DNA from: Spirosoma oryzae
GTDB taxonomy: Bacteria > Bacteroidota > Bacteroidia > Cytophagales > Spirosomataceae
Direction: 5' to 3'
Length of the DNA stretch: 64,000 nucleotides
Assembly: GCF_003002825.1 (NCBI RefSeq)
Contig: NZ_PVTE01000001.1
Location: forward strand, 248,001-312,000
Part shown: positions 18,120 through 26,407 of the stretch, in pieces
Position numbering within the stretch: position 1 is the stretch's first letter
Layout of the letters: each line of letters begins with the position of its first letter
The notes under the pieces: generated by a model
Seen by the model: only the letters and a program-made list of their open reading frames with translations
The model's database searches: none
What the model was told of the DNA's origin: nothing
Made by a program: the position numbers and the translations under genes

Positions 18120-18557
18120 TTCGAGCTGAACAAGCCTGTTACGCTTGGTGTGGGGATATGCCTACAAAACTGGGTAGTGGCTGCCCAGGTATTTATAGGT
18201 AGTTTACTGAATAATAGATTGTAAATGAGCATGTTGACTCCTAGTATTTGTGTTGGTATGATTTAGGTACATGGAAAAGGAAATGGGTTACTAACATTAG
18301 TTGTTCGCAGCCTTTCGAGTTGCTTCATACATAGATACAAGGTTACTACACTCAACGTTACAGACACTGAAAAGAACGACAAAAGCCTGGCTACACGCCG
18401 GGCTTTTGTGCGTAAGGAGGCTCACGCCGGCCGATAACCAGTTTCTTTGCCCATGTGACTCGTGCCTACGTACCCACTACTGCCGGAACAAGCCACGCTA
18501 CTAAATTATGGGTAGCCTGGGTACATTCACGAGCGAAAAACGGGCGTGCTATCGATC
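18120..18557. other. Gene-free stretch with one small hairpin
   Basis: No convincing reading frame. A hairpin AAAAGCCTGG (18381-18390) with CCGGGCTTTT (18398-18407) and one G-U pair looks like a rho-independent terminator. It lies 260 bases after the GAF kinase gene. No tRNA-like or other recognisable RNA was found. Confidence 0.5.
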
Positions 18558-18589
18558 TTTGTCTGTTTGTCGCGACTGAACTAGCTTTG
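18558..18589 (+). promoter_or_regulatory. Consensus Bacteroidota promoter of the KAS III gene
   Basis: TTTG (18558-18561), exactly 20 bases, then TAGCTTTG (18582-18589). This is a full match to the known sigma-A-type consensus of the phylum. The 5' leader to ATG 18725 would be about 130 bases. Confidence 0.75.
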
Positions 18590-18724
18590 TTCGGGCAGGG
18601 TTAGTGCGTCAGGCAAACCGCGACGCACTGCGTGCCGGTCGGCCTGGGGGCGCTGATTACGCGGCTGGCCTGAATTAGCTCAATTAACTTGCTCGCCGTA
18701 AACGACCATTCCCAACACCATCGT

Positions 18725-19795
18725 ATGATTCAGTCTGTTATTACCGCCACGGGTAGCTACATCCCGGACCGGATTGTCAAGAATCAGGACTTTCTAACGG
18801 CCCGTTTTTTCACGGCCCAGGGGCAACCCATCGATAAGGCCCCAGCCGCTATCCTTCAACAGTTCAGCACGATTACGGGTATCGACGAACGACGCTATGC
18901 CGACACCGATCAGCAGGCGTCTGATCTGGGGTTGCTGGCGGCTCAGCAGGCATTGCGCAACGGAAATATCGATGCCGAAACGCTCGATTACATCATTGTG
19001 GCTCACAACTTTGGCGATGTAGCGGCTGACAGCAACCGGGTAACACTGGTCCCGTCGCTGGCTTCTCGCATCAAGGCGGGGCTAGCCATACGGAATCCGT
19101 CCTGCGTGGCATACGATATTGCGTTCGGCTGTCCGGGCTGGCTGGAGGGCTTTATTCAGGCCAACTATTACATTCGCTCGGGCGATGCCCGCCGGTGCCT
19201 GGTGATCGGAACCGAAACGCTGTCGCGCGTCATTGACCCCAGCGACCGCGACAGCCTGCTGTTTGCCGATGGCAGCGGAGCCGTCGTCCTGGAGGCTTCG
19301 TCGGACGGGTCGGCGGGCGTATTGGCCCACCATACCCAGACCCATGCGTACGAGTATGTCAACCTGCTCGGCATGGGGCCGGCTTATGCGCCCCAGCACG
19401 AGCCCGGTCAGGATTTGTTCATGAAAATGAACGGACGCAAACTTTACGAGTTTGCCCTGCAGCACGTGCCTTCCGTCGTCAAGACAGCATTGGATAAGGC
19501 CGGCGTGGCCCTGACCGACATCAGGAAGGTGCTGATTCACCAGGCCAACCACAAGATGGACGTCGCAATTCTGGAACGGCTCTTCAAGCTGTATGACCAA
19601 CCCTGTCCGGATCTGGACCTGATGCCGATGACGATTCACTGGCTGGGCAACAGCTCGGTGGCAACGATACCCACACTGCTCGACTTACTACGAGCGGGGC
19701 AACTGGACAACCACCAGATCAGTCCGGGGGATAAAGTCGTGCTGGCTTCGGTAGGGGCGGGCATGAATATCAACGCCGTCGTGTACCAGTTTTAA
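18725..19795 (+). CDS. 3-oxoacyl-ACP synthase III (KAS III, FabH-like)
   Basis: Condenses an acyl-CoA primer with malonyl-ACP or carries out a related thiolase-fold condensation. The 356 residues from ATG 18725 begin MIQSVITATGSYIP, the normal start; an in-frame ATG at 18689 adds 12 unconserved residues. The catalytic triad is readable: Cys about 136 (AFGCPGW), His about 272 (IHQANH) and Asn about 309 (GNSSVATIP). FGCPGW instead of the usual ACSGF around the cysteine suggests a variant clade of KAS III, so the primer may differ from acetyl-CoA. It is not beside other fab genes and has its own strong promoter, so it may be a second, specialised copy. Confidence 0.88.
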   Translation: MIQSVITATGSYIPDRIVKNQDFLTARFFTAQGQPIDKAPAAILQQFSTITGIDERRYADTDQQASDLGLLAAQQALRNGNIDAETLDYIIVAHNFGDVAADSNRVTLVPSLASRIKAGLAIRNPSCVAYDIAFGCPGWLEGFIQANYYIRSGDARRCLVIGTETLSRVIDPSDRDSLLFADGSGAVVLEASSDGSAGVLAHHTQTHAYEYVNLLGMGPAYAPQHEPGQDLFMKMNGRKLYEFALQHVPSVVKTALDKAGVALTDIRKVLIHQANHKMDVAILERLFKLYDQPCPDLDLMPMTIHWLGNSSVATIPTLLDLLRAGQLDNHQISPGDKVVLASVGAGMNINAVVYQF

Positions 19796-19840
19796 GCGAA
19801 ACGGCAGCGACGCGCCGTAGGTAGGCAAGTCAGTAAACAG

Positions 19841-19888
19841 ATCGGGGCTGGCCAACAAGTTTGTTTCGACTTGTCGGCCAGCCCCGAT
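19841..19888. terminator. Bidirectional terminator between KAS III and cspA
   Basis: 20-bp stem (19841-19860 with 19869-19888) with one mismatch or wobble pair and an 8-base loop, between convergent genes. Confidence 0.85.
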
Positions 19889-19906
19889 CGGCTGAAAAAC
19901 GAGCGC

Positions 19907-20098
19907 TTAGGCTAGTTTAACGTTTACAGCGTTCAGGCCTTTCTTGCCCCGCTCAACGTCAAAGCTAACGGCGTCGTTCTCACGGATCTGGTCGATCGTA
20001 CCCGATACGTGTACGAAGATATCTTCTCCGCCTTCGTCAGGTTTGATAAAACCAAAACCCTTACTGTCATTGAAAAATTTTACTGTCCCAGTTGCCAT
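19907..20098 (-). CDS. cspA: Cold-shock protein
   Basis: Small OB-fold RNA chaperone of 63 residues, the family's standard length. Both RNA-binding motifs are intact: KGFGFIKP (RNP1) and DIFVHVS (RNP2). ATG 20098 (MATGTVKFF) is the start; the frame extends upstream to an ATG at 20128 that has no family support. It converges on the KAS III gene through a shared hairpin. A tiny hydrophobic frame lies 78 bases upstream on the same strand and might share its transcript. Confidence 0.95.
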   Translation of the reverse strand: MATGTVKFFNDSKGFGFIKPDEGGEDIFVHVSGTIDQIRENDAVSFDVERGKKGLNAVNVKLA

Positions 20099-20176
20099 TA
20101 CTTGTGTACGCGTTAGTTTCCGGGGCAAGAACGGCAGAAGACACTAGATCACCAAATGAAATATGACCAGCGTCCG

Positions 20177-20287
20177 TTAAAAAAGCAGCTCTGCCAGGAA
20201 GACCGCGAATGCTAGCGACATAGCGACGACGAAAGACCAGACACTCAGGTTGAGTAAATCGATGGAGGTATTGCGAATGGTAATCAT
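20177..20287 (-). CDS. Candidate 36-residue single-span membrane peptide
   Basis: ATG at 20287, stop at 20177-20179. The 36 residues start with a short polar head MITIRNTSIDLLNLS. An uncharged, strongly hydrophobic helix follows (about 14-32, VWSFVVAMSLAFAVFLA), ending ELLF. The frame is clean, codon use looks like the neighbours, and it fills an otherwise empty gap upstream of cspA on the same strand. I recognise no family. The rest of the gap (20288-20533) shows only AT-rich spacer. Could be chance; comparative data would decide. Confidence 0.4.
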   Translation of the reverse strand: MITIRNTSIDLLNLSVWSFVVAMSLAFAVFLAELLF

Positions 20288-20533
20288 AGGTTATGTGTTG
20301 TTACAGCTAATTGGCAGGCAAGTATACTGCAGGAAATACTCATGATATAGTCTTATTCTGTTAATTAATAGTGATTTAATAGGGCTGGGGGTACAAGCGG
20401 GTGCGTTAAACCTGACAAGTGGCGTGTGCTGCCAGCCGCTTATCCCGAAAACGGTCCGCAGGCAACAGCCAGATTGAGGCAACGCGCAGAAGGTTGTAGC
20501 TTGCGGTTTATTTAGCTCACTTCTTCGCACGTC

Positions 20534-22336
20534 ATGATGCATCTTCGTTCTGCATGGCTGGTGTCGGGTCTGCTGCTGACGCAGCTGGCACTGGCCAAGC
20601 CGAAAACACCCCTCCGCTACGATATCAACCTCAACGACCGCGCCGACGATCAGTTTAAGGTCACACTACACGTCGACGGTCTCACGCCCGATAATGCCGT
20701 TTATCAATTCGCGTCGACGGCTCCCGGTACGTATCAGATCATGGACATCGGCCGGTACGTTCGCTCGTTCAAAGCCTTCGACGCCAAAGGGCGCGAGCTG
20801 AAGACGGAACCGGTATCGGTCAATCAGTGGAAACTCGATCAGCCCCAGAAGGTCCGGACGATTCAGTACAGCATTGCCGAAACCTGGGATACGCCCGTCA
20901 AGGAACACCATCCGTACAACATGTGCGGCACCTCGATCGAAAAAGATCATGCACTCATCAACGGACAGGGTGTGTTCGGCTACCCCACCGGCATGCAGGA
21001 TGCCCCCATCGAGGTAAGCATCGCCCGCCCGGTGGAGTGGGAGGTGGGTACGGCGCTGGAAAAAACGGCGTCGGGTAGCTTCAAAGCGGACAACTACGAC
21101 CGTATCGTCGATTCGCCCATCCTGCTGGGTCGGCTGACCAAAGCCACGACGACAGTAGCCGGTGCGCAGGTCGACATGTACACCTATTCGAAAACCGATC
21201 AGATCACCTCGCAGCAACTGCTCGACAATATGAAGTCGATGCTGACGGCGGCCGGGCAGTTTCTGAAACAGTTGCCGGTGAAGCGGTACACCTTCCTGTA
21301 CCACTTTGAAGATCAGAGCTGGGGTGCGTGGGAGCATTCGTACAGTTCGGAATACGTGCTGAAGGAAGCGCCTTACTCGCAGCAACTGGCCGATGAGGTG
21401 ACGTCGATTGCGGCTCACGAGTTTTTCCACGTCGTAACGCCCCTCAACATTCACAGCGAGATCATTCAGCAGTTCAACTTCGTAACACCCACGCCCTCCG
21501 AGCACCTGTGGCTGTACGAAGGAGTGACCGAATGGGCCAGCAAAGCCATGCAGCTGCGCGGTGGATTGATGGACCTGCCGACGTATCTGGGTGAGATGAC
21601 GCAGAAGATCGGGCAGGACAAAAGCTACGACAGTACCTACAGCCTGGCCAAACTGGGTCTGACCTGCTATTCGGATTCGGGACAGCGTCAGTATGGCAAC
21701 ATCTACGCGCGGGGTGCCCTGACCGCTGGGCTGCTCGACATCCGACTGCTCGAACTGTCGGGCGGGAAGCGGGGGCTGCGTGAAGTGATTAATGAACTGG
21801 CCACGACATACGGTCCCAATCGCCCGTTCCCCGAAGCCGATTTCTTCACCATCTTCACCCAGAAAACGTATCCGGAAATCGGTGACTTTTTCAACCGGTA
21901 CGTCAAAGCGGCCGAGCCCCTGCCGTACGCGGATTATTTCGGTAAACTGGGTATTACGTTTACGCCTGCCACGCCAACGGGACAGAAAGCCGCCTGGCTG
22001 GGCATGAAACCGACTTATCTCGATACCGATTCGAAATTTGTGCTGACCGGCATCAGCGAACCCCTGCAGCAGGCGGGGGTAAAAGAAAACGACGAGTGGG
22101 TCGGCTTTAACGGGCAACCGGTTAAACTCGAAACGATTGCACCGGTGCAGAAAGCAGTCCGGCAGCTGAAGCCGGGGGAAAGCTATACGGTTACGGTTCG
22201 TCGTGCTGGTCAGGACGTCACGCTGACGCTGCCGGTGCAGGAACGCGAAATCATCAAGCGCTTCGCCTTTACCCCCGACCCGCAGGCCACCCCGCAGCAG
22301 CTACAGCTCCGGGACGTGTGGATGAAGAATTTGTAA
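20534..22336 (+). CDS. M61-family metallopeptidase (glycyl aminopeptidase type) with PDZ domain
   Basis: Exported zinc peptidase of 600 residues. A signal peptide (1-21, ending LALA) leads to an N-terminal beta domain. The gluzincin motif HEFFH starts at about residue 295, and LYEGVTEW (about 330) supplies the downstream glutamate ligand. The C-terminal third (about 490-590) is a PDZ domain (GFNGQPVKLETIAPVQKAV, TVRRAGQDVTLTLPV). Length and order match the M61 family. A tandem ATG-ATG starts the gene; the first is used. A 47-base palindrome begins directly after the stop. Periplasmic peptide processing is the likely role. Confidence 0.92.
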   Translation: MMHLRSAWLVSGLLLTQLALAKPKTPLRYDINLNDRADDQFKVTLHVDGLTPDNAVYQFASTAPGTYQIMDIGRYVRSFKAFDAKGRELKTEPVSVNQWKLDQPQKVRTIQYSIAETWDTPVKEHHPYNMCGTSIEKDHALINGQGVFGYPTGMQDAPIEVSIARPVEWEVGTALEKTASGSFKADNYDRIVDSPILLGRLTKATTTVAGAQVDMYTYSKTDQITSQQLLDNMKSMLTAAGQFLKQLPVKRYTFLYHFEDQSWGAWEHSYSSEYVLKEAPYSQQLADEVTSIAAHEFFHVVTPLNIHSEIIQQFNFVTPTPSEHLWLYEGVTEWASKAMQLRGGLMDLPTYLGEMTQKIGQDKSYDSTYSLAKLGLTCYSDSGQRQYGNIYARGALTAGLLDIRLLELSGGKRGLREVINELATTYGPNRPFPEADFFTIFTQKTYPEIGDFFNRYVKAAEPLPYADYFGKLGITFTPATPTGQKAAWLGMKPTYLDTDSKFVLTGISEPLQQAGVKENDEWVGFNGQPVKLETIAPVQKAVRQLKPGESYTVTVRRAGQDVTLTLPVQEREIIKRFAFTPDPQATPQQLQLRDVWMKNL

Positions 22337-22383
22337 TTGAGTTTTATGGTGGCAGCGCTAAGCGCTGCCACCATAAAACTCAA
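22337..22383. terminator. 47-base perfect palindromic terminator, convergent genes
   Basis: 23-bp arms (22337-22359 and 22361-22383) around a single A. It starts on the base after the M61 stop and contains the stop codon of the opposite-strand hydrolase (22380-22382). One element therefore ends both genes. Confidence 0.88.
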
Positions 22384-23270
22384 ACTTTGGTGATAAACGT
22401 GACCTGATCGCGGATGGCCTGATGCGCTTCGGGTAGCCACCAGAACAGCATGAACACGTGAATCATGCTGGAATATTGCTCAAACTGGACCGGCTGCCCG
22501 GCGATTTGCATCTGCTGCACCAACTTACGCACTTCGTGAATGAGTACGTCATTTGTACCCATCTGAATCAGGATCGGCGGCAGACCGCTAAGGTCAGCGA
22601 AGATGGGCGACAGCAGTGGGTCGGCCGGGTTAGCCTGCTGCACGTATGACTGATCGACATAAGTGCGGTAGTCGGCGGATAGCATCGGGTCGGGTGGGAT
22701 GCCTTCGTATTCGACCTTGTTCATGTTGACCACGGGTGACAGTAGCACCAGTTTCCGGGGTAATGGGGCTTCTCGCTGTCGCAGACCAAGGGTAGTCGTC
22801 AGGGCGAGGTTACCCCCGGCACTGTCGCCACTGATGAGCCAGTTTTCGGGCATTCGCTGCTGCCGTTGTAAGTCCAGTAGTACGGCCAGGATGCTGTTCA
22901 GGGCTGCCGGAAAGGGATGTTGCGGAGCCAAAGGGTACGGAATCACCAGCACGGCGTAGCGAAGCCGGCGACTCATGCGCAGGCAGTGTTCCCAGTGTGC
23001 TTTCATCGGCCCCGTGACGAAGCCGCCCCCCGGCAGATACACCAGCACGCCACGCTCCCGGCAGGGTTCATTCGTCCAGTAGCAGCGTAATCCGGCAATC
23101 ATCTCGGTAGTGAAGCCCAGCTTATCCGGCGTTTTAAAGTCACCGGCGCGGTACCTGGGCTGCTTGCTGAACCAGAGGAACAGGCGGGAGAATCGAAACA
23201 GGCGGAAGCAGATTTCGAGCATGTTGCTCTGCCAACTGGGACCGGGCGGTGGGGGAGGAGGTGTTGGCAT
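22380..23270 (-). CDS. Alpha/beta hydrolase, HSL/acetyl-esterase type
   Basis: Cytoplasmic carboxylester hydrolase of 296 residues from ATG 23270 (MPTPPPPPPG); the longer frame to 23465 has no family support. The oxyanion motif appears as PGGGFVTG (HGGG variant with Pro for His). The nucleophile elbow is GDSAGGN with Ser about 150. The acid lies in GTNDVLIHE and the catalytic His in SSMIHVFML. This is the fold-3 (hormone-sensitive-lipase) layout. The head is proline-rich. It diverges from the alcohol dehydrogenase gene across 176 bases. The natural ester is unknown. Confidence 0.88.
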   Translation of the reverse strand: MPTPPPPPPGPSWQSNMLEICFRLFRFSRLFLWFSKQPRYRAGDFKTPDKLGFTTEMIAGLRCYWTNEPCRERGVLVYLPGGGFVTGPMKAHWEHCLRMSRRLRYAVLVIPYPLAPQHPFPAALNSILAVLLDLQRQQRMPENWLISGDSAGGNLALTTTLGLRQREAPLPRKLVLLSPVVNMNKVEYEGIPPDPMLSADYRTYVDQSYVQQANPADPLLSPIFADLSGLPPILIQMGTNDVLIHEVRKLVQQMQIAGQPVQFEQYSSMIHVFMLFWWLPEAHQAIRDQVTFITKV

Positions 23271-23446
23271 GACGAGGACCAGGCGATGGGGAAATCCGAA
23301 GACTATGGTCAATGTACCCGATTTTCCGCTAGTCCGCAAACTCGGTTTATTCGTGTATCGACATAAAACGGGAACCGTTTCGTGTATTCGCCAGTAGTTG
23401 GGCAAGTGTAAAATTGATACTTGTAGACAAAATCCCAACCACGACG

Positions 23447-24460
23447 ATGCATTCAGTACAGGCATGGGCCGCCCATTCGCCGGCCGGAAAATTAGAACAG
23501 TATGCGTATGACCCTGGTCAGCTGGGGCCGGAGGAAGTAGACATTGCCGTAGAGTACTGCGGTATCTGCCACTCCGATCTGTCGATGCTCAACAATGAAT
23601 GGGGTATCACGGCGTATCCGCTGGTACCGGGCCACGAAGCCGTTGGCCGGGTAGTGGCGCTGGGCGACATTGCGGCTCAGAAAGGATTGCGGGTCGGGCA
23701 GCGCGTGGGTATCGGCTGGAACGTAGGGAGTTGCCTGCACTGCGAGCCGTGTCTGGACGGTGAGCAGCAACTGTGTACGTCCGTTCAGCCGACGATTGTG
23801 GGCCACCACGGGGCCTTTGCGTCGCACGTACGCAGCCATTGGGTATGGGCCGTTCCGATTCCGGACGCCCTCGACCCTGCATCGACCGGACCGCTGCTGT
23901 GCGGTGGTATCACCGTATTTGCTCCGCTGCTCAACCAGGACATTCTGCCGACGCACAAAGTCGCGGTGATTGGCATCGGTGGGCTGGGCCACATGGCCGT
24001 ACAGTTTCTCAACGCCTGGGGTTGTGAGGTGACCGCCTTTACGTCGAGTGCCGACAAGCAGGCGGAAGCTAAAGAATTGGGGGCCGACTTCGTGGCGTCG
24101 AGTCGCGATGCGGGCGAGATGAAGCAACTCGCCAACTCGTTCGACTTCATCCTGATTACCGTCAATGTCTCGCTCGACTGGAACGACATTATCGGTATGC
24201 TGAAGCCGGGTGGAAAGCTGCATTTCGTGGGCGCGGTCCTGGAACCCGTACCGGTCCATGTCATGATGCTGGTGCTGGGTAAAAAGTCGATTGCGGGTTC
24301 ACCCACGGGTAGCCGTAGCCAGATCGACCGGATGCTCCGGTTCGCGGCTCACCACAACATCGCCCCAATCGTCGAGCACTTCCCGATGAGTCAGGTCAAC
24401 GAAGCAATGGATCACCTGCGGTCGGGCAAAGCCCACTACCGGATTGTGCTGGACGCATAA
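23447..24460 (+). CDS. Zinc-dependent alcohol dehydrogenase, YahK/CAD-like
   Basis: NAD(P)-dependent medium-chain dehydrogenase that reduces aldehydes to alcohols or the reverse. The 337 residues carry the catalytic-zinc ligands CGICHSD (about 37-43) and GHEAVG, and the structural-zinc knuckle CLHCEPCLDGEQQLC. The Rossmann motif GIGGLGHMAVQ lies at about residues 174-184. These are the marks of the cinnamyl-alcohol-dehydrogenase/YahK branch, often NADPH-preferring aldehyde reductases. ATG 23447 (MHSVQAWAAH) is preferred to ATG 23414. A repeat hairpin follows the stop by four bases. Confidence 0.92.
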   Translation: MHSVQAWAAHSPAGKLEQYAYDPGQLGPEEVDIAVEYCGICHSDLSMLNNEWGITAYPLVPGHEAVGRVVALGDIAAQKGLRVGQRVGIGWNVGSCLHCEPCLDGEQQLCTSVQPTIVGHHGAFASHVRSHWVWAVPIPDALDPASTGPLLCGGITVFAPLLNQDILPTHKVAVIGIGGLGHMAVQFLNAWGCEVTAFTSSADKQAEAKELGADFVASSRDAGEMKQLANSFDFILITVNVSLDWNDIIGMLKPGGKLHFVGAVLEPVPVHVMMLVLGKKSIAGSPTGSRSQIDRMLRFAAHHNIAPIVEHFPMSQVNEAMDHLRSGKAHYRIVLDA

Positions 24461-24464
24461 GCCT

Positions 24465-24535
24465 AAAGAGCGAAAGAGTGAAAGAGCGAAAGAGCGGCCG
24501 TCCGGCACCATCGCTCTTTCACTCTTTCGCTCTTT
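24465..24535. repeat. AAAGAGCG tandem-unit hairpin, copy 1
   Basis: The left arm (24465-24496) is four 8-base units of AAAGAGYG; the right arm (24512-24535) is the reverse complement of the first three. This gives a 24-bp stem ending in a TTT run. It stands four bases after the dehydrogenase stop and probably terminates it. A second copy is at 48380-48468. Confidence 0.85.
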
Positions 24536-24617
24536 AAACTTTCAATGTATCCGTGGGTTAAAAGGGCATTAACGACTGGTAAGTTATCGGTCCTTTGATG
24601 CTCAATTAACCTGCGTT

Positions 24618-25814
24618 ATGAACTACGAATCACTATCCCGTCGCGGCTTTGTCCATCAGCTTGGCCTGGCCTCGCTGACCGTTCCCGCCATCACCACGCT
24701 TGGGCTGCAGGCCTGTGGCGGACAGGCGGGTAAAACAACGGCCGACGAAGCCACATCGACCACAACGACCACCGGGTCGTCCCGTAAAATTGGTATTGCC
24801 CTTGTTGGTCTGGGTAAATACAGCGAGGAGCAACTGGCCCCCGCGCTCGAAAAAACGACGAACTGCCGGCTGGCGGGTATCGTGACGGGGACGCCTGAGA
24901 AGGCCGAGAAATGGAAGAAGAAATACGACATTCCCGATAAGAACGTCTACGACTACAAAACCTTCGACCAGATTGCCGATAACCCCGACATCGACGTCAT
25001 ATATGTCGTGCTGCCCAACGCGCTGCACGCGGAATACACGATTCGGGCAGCAAAGGCGGGTAAGCATGTCATCTGCGAAAAACCGATGGCTATGACGCCC
25101 GAAGAATGCCAGCAGATGATCGATGCCTGTAAGCAAGCGGGCAAACAACTATCGATTGGCTACCGGCTGCATTTCGAGCCGCACAACCAGGAGATGATGC
25201 GGCTGGGCCAGAATCAGACGTTTGGCAAGGTAAACAAGATCATTGCCGAAGACGGGCAGGTACAAAGCGAAGACAACCCCTGGCGATTGGGTCGGGGCAT
25301 CGGCAGCGGTGGCCCCATCCGCGACGTAGGCATCTACGCGTTGCAGGGCGCGATTTATACCAAAGGACAGATTCCCATTGCCGTCACCGCGAAGTTTCAC
25401 CCCGTTACTGATCCCAGGAAATTCGACAAAGTAGAAGAAGGAGCTGACTTCCAGTTGTACTTTCCTGACGGTACCACGGCTGAATGCTCCGCCAGCTTCA
25501 ACAAGAAGATGAACAAGCTGCGGGCCGAAGCCGCCAACGGCTGGTTTGAACTGGCCCCTGCCTACGCCTATGGCGGACTGGAAGGCGAAACCAGCAAGGG
25601 GAAAATGAACGTCGACAACGTGCCGCAACAGGCCCGGCAGATGGATGCCTTCGCACAGTGTATCCTGACCAACACACCGACGACCGTTCCCGGCGAACTA
25701 GGCATGCGCGACGTACAACTCATCGCAGCCATCTTCGAGGCCGCCCGCACCGGTAAGAAAGTCGATACCAAAAACGTCATCCAATACCTGGACAAGTCAG
25801 CGCTGAAAAGCTAA
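24618..25814 (+). CDS. Exported Gfo/Idh/MocA-family oxidoreductase
   Basis: 398 residues. The head SRRGFVHQLG is a twin-arginine signal and is followed by LQAC, a lipobox-like site, so it may be a Tat-exported lipoprotein. The N-terminal Rossmann fold reads KIGIALVGLGKYSEEQLAPAL; the family motif CEKPMAMTPEE contains the conserved Glu-Lys-Pro (about 155). The C-terminal alpha/beta domain includes SGGPIRDVGIYALQG. This is the glucose-fructose-oxidoreductase-like branch common in sugar-using Bacteroidota, where NAD(P) is tightly bound and exported with the folded enzyme. The sugar substrate cannot be read. Confidence 0.9.
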   Translation: MNYESLSRRGFVHQLGLASLTVPAITTLGLQACGGQAGKTTADEATSTTTTTGSSRKIGIALVGLGKYSEEQLAPALEKTTNCRLAGIVTGTPEKAEKWKKKYDIPDKNVYDYKTFDQIADNPDIDVIYVVLPNALHAEYTIRAAKAGKHVICEKPMAMTPEECQQMIDACKQAGKQLSIGYRLHFEPHNQEMMRLGQNQTFGKVNKIIAEDGQVQSEDNPWRLGRGIGSGGPIRDVGIYALQGAIYTKGQIPIAVTAKFHPVTDPRKFDKVEEGADFQLYFPDGTTAECSASFNKKMNKLRAEAANGWFELAPAYAYGGLEGETSKGKMNVDNVPQQARQMDAFAQCILTNTPTTVPGELGMRDVQLIAAIFEAARTGKKVDTKNVIQYLDKSALKS

Positions 25815-25829
25815 CCGAACGTTTTTTCT

Positions 25830-25910
25830 GACAGGATTAACAGGATTGACATGATTTTTTTCAATTAAATATCGTTTTAGAAAAATCATGTCAATCCTGT
25901 TAATCCTGTC
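25830..25910. repeat. GACAGGATTAACAGGATT hairpin
   Basis: A perfect 30-bp inverted repeat (25830-25859 with 25881-25910) around 21 AT-rich bases. The arm itself is a degenerate tandem of ACAGGATT(A/G). From memory this sequence type recurs in many Bacteroidota genomes. It lies 16 bases after the Gfo/Idh stop and can act as its terminator. Confidence 0.85.
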
Positions 25911-26038
25911 GAAAACTCCCGTTCAACTGACTTTTCCCCTTGTTCAATCCACCCGCTAATCGGTTCAATTCAGCCTGAAATTTCCCATTCAGCGGGCCAG
26001 TCCGGGCCATGTTTGCAGCCAACGAAACCAATCGTATC

Positions 26039-26404
26039 ATGCAAACAATCAGCTCCGTTCAGGCCGGAATTCTCTTGAGCCTGCACCTGCTGACCCAATC
26101 GGGCAGCGATCCCCTTACGGGTAAATGGACCAGCGACGACAAAAGCCGGGTCATCGAATTTGTTAAAAATGGCAACGCCTACGACGCCCTGATTCGGGAA
26201 GCCGACGATAAAACGCTGGTCGGTAAGAAACAAATCGCCGGGCTAACTACCAGGGATGGCAAGTCGTTTAAAAACGGCACGTTGTTCCTGATCAGGAAAG
26301 GCAAAACGGCCAAATGCTCGGCCCGTGTGCTGGATGGGCGTACGCTTGAACTAACCGGCTCGGTGGGTTTTCTCTCGAAGTCAGAAACCTGGACCAAGTT
26401 GTAA
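26039..26404 (+). CDS. DUF2147-type small secreted protein
   Basis: 121 residues from ATG 26039 (MQTISSVQAGILLSLHLL, signal-like head); ATG 26009 is a less likely alternative. DPLTGKWTSDDKSRVIEFVKNG, LVGKKQIAG and the terminal GRTLELTGSVGFLSKSETWTKL follow the DUF2147 pattern: a small periplasmic beta barrel with a WT/GxW head and a repeated G-basic-hydrophobic strand. The protein probably ends up in the periplasm. It lies three bases before the TolC-type gene and is likely the first gene of the efflux operon. Confidence 0.8.
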   Translation: MQTISSVQAGILLSLHLLTQSGSDPLTGKWTSDDKSRVIEFVKNGNAYDALIREADDKTLVGKKQIAGLTTRDGKSFKNGTLFLIRKGKTAKCSARVLDGRTLELTGSVGFLSKSETWTKL

Positions 26405-26407
26405 GCC

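Noticed and set aside
18301..18504. 67-codon frame in the gap before the KAS III gene
   Set aside because: It runs through a terminator-like hairpin and shows no secretion or domain signal; I treat it as chance.
20666..22117. 483-codon open frame on the minus strand
   Set aside because: It lies wholly within the M61 peptidase gene in antisense. Its residues are low in hydrophobic cores and rich in R/G/Q/H as expected for a shadow frame, and no motif is present.
23492..24259. 255-codon minus-strand frame
   Set aside because: Antisense to the alcohol dehydrogenase gene, whose zinc and Rossmann motifs are clear.
24465..24535. CRISPR-like repeat array
   Set aside because: Units are 8 bases with no spacers and the two arms are inverted; it is a hairpin.
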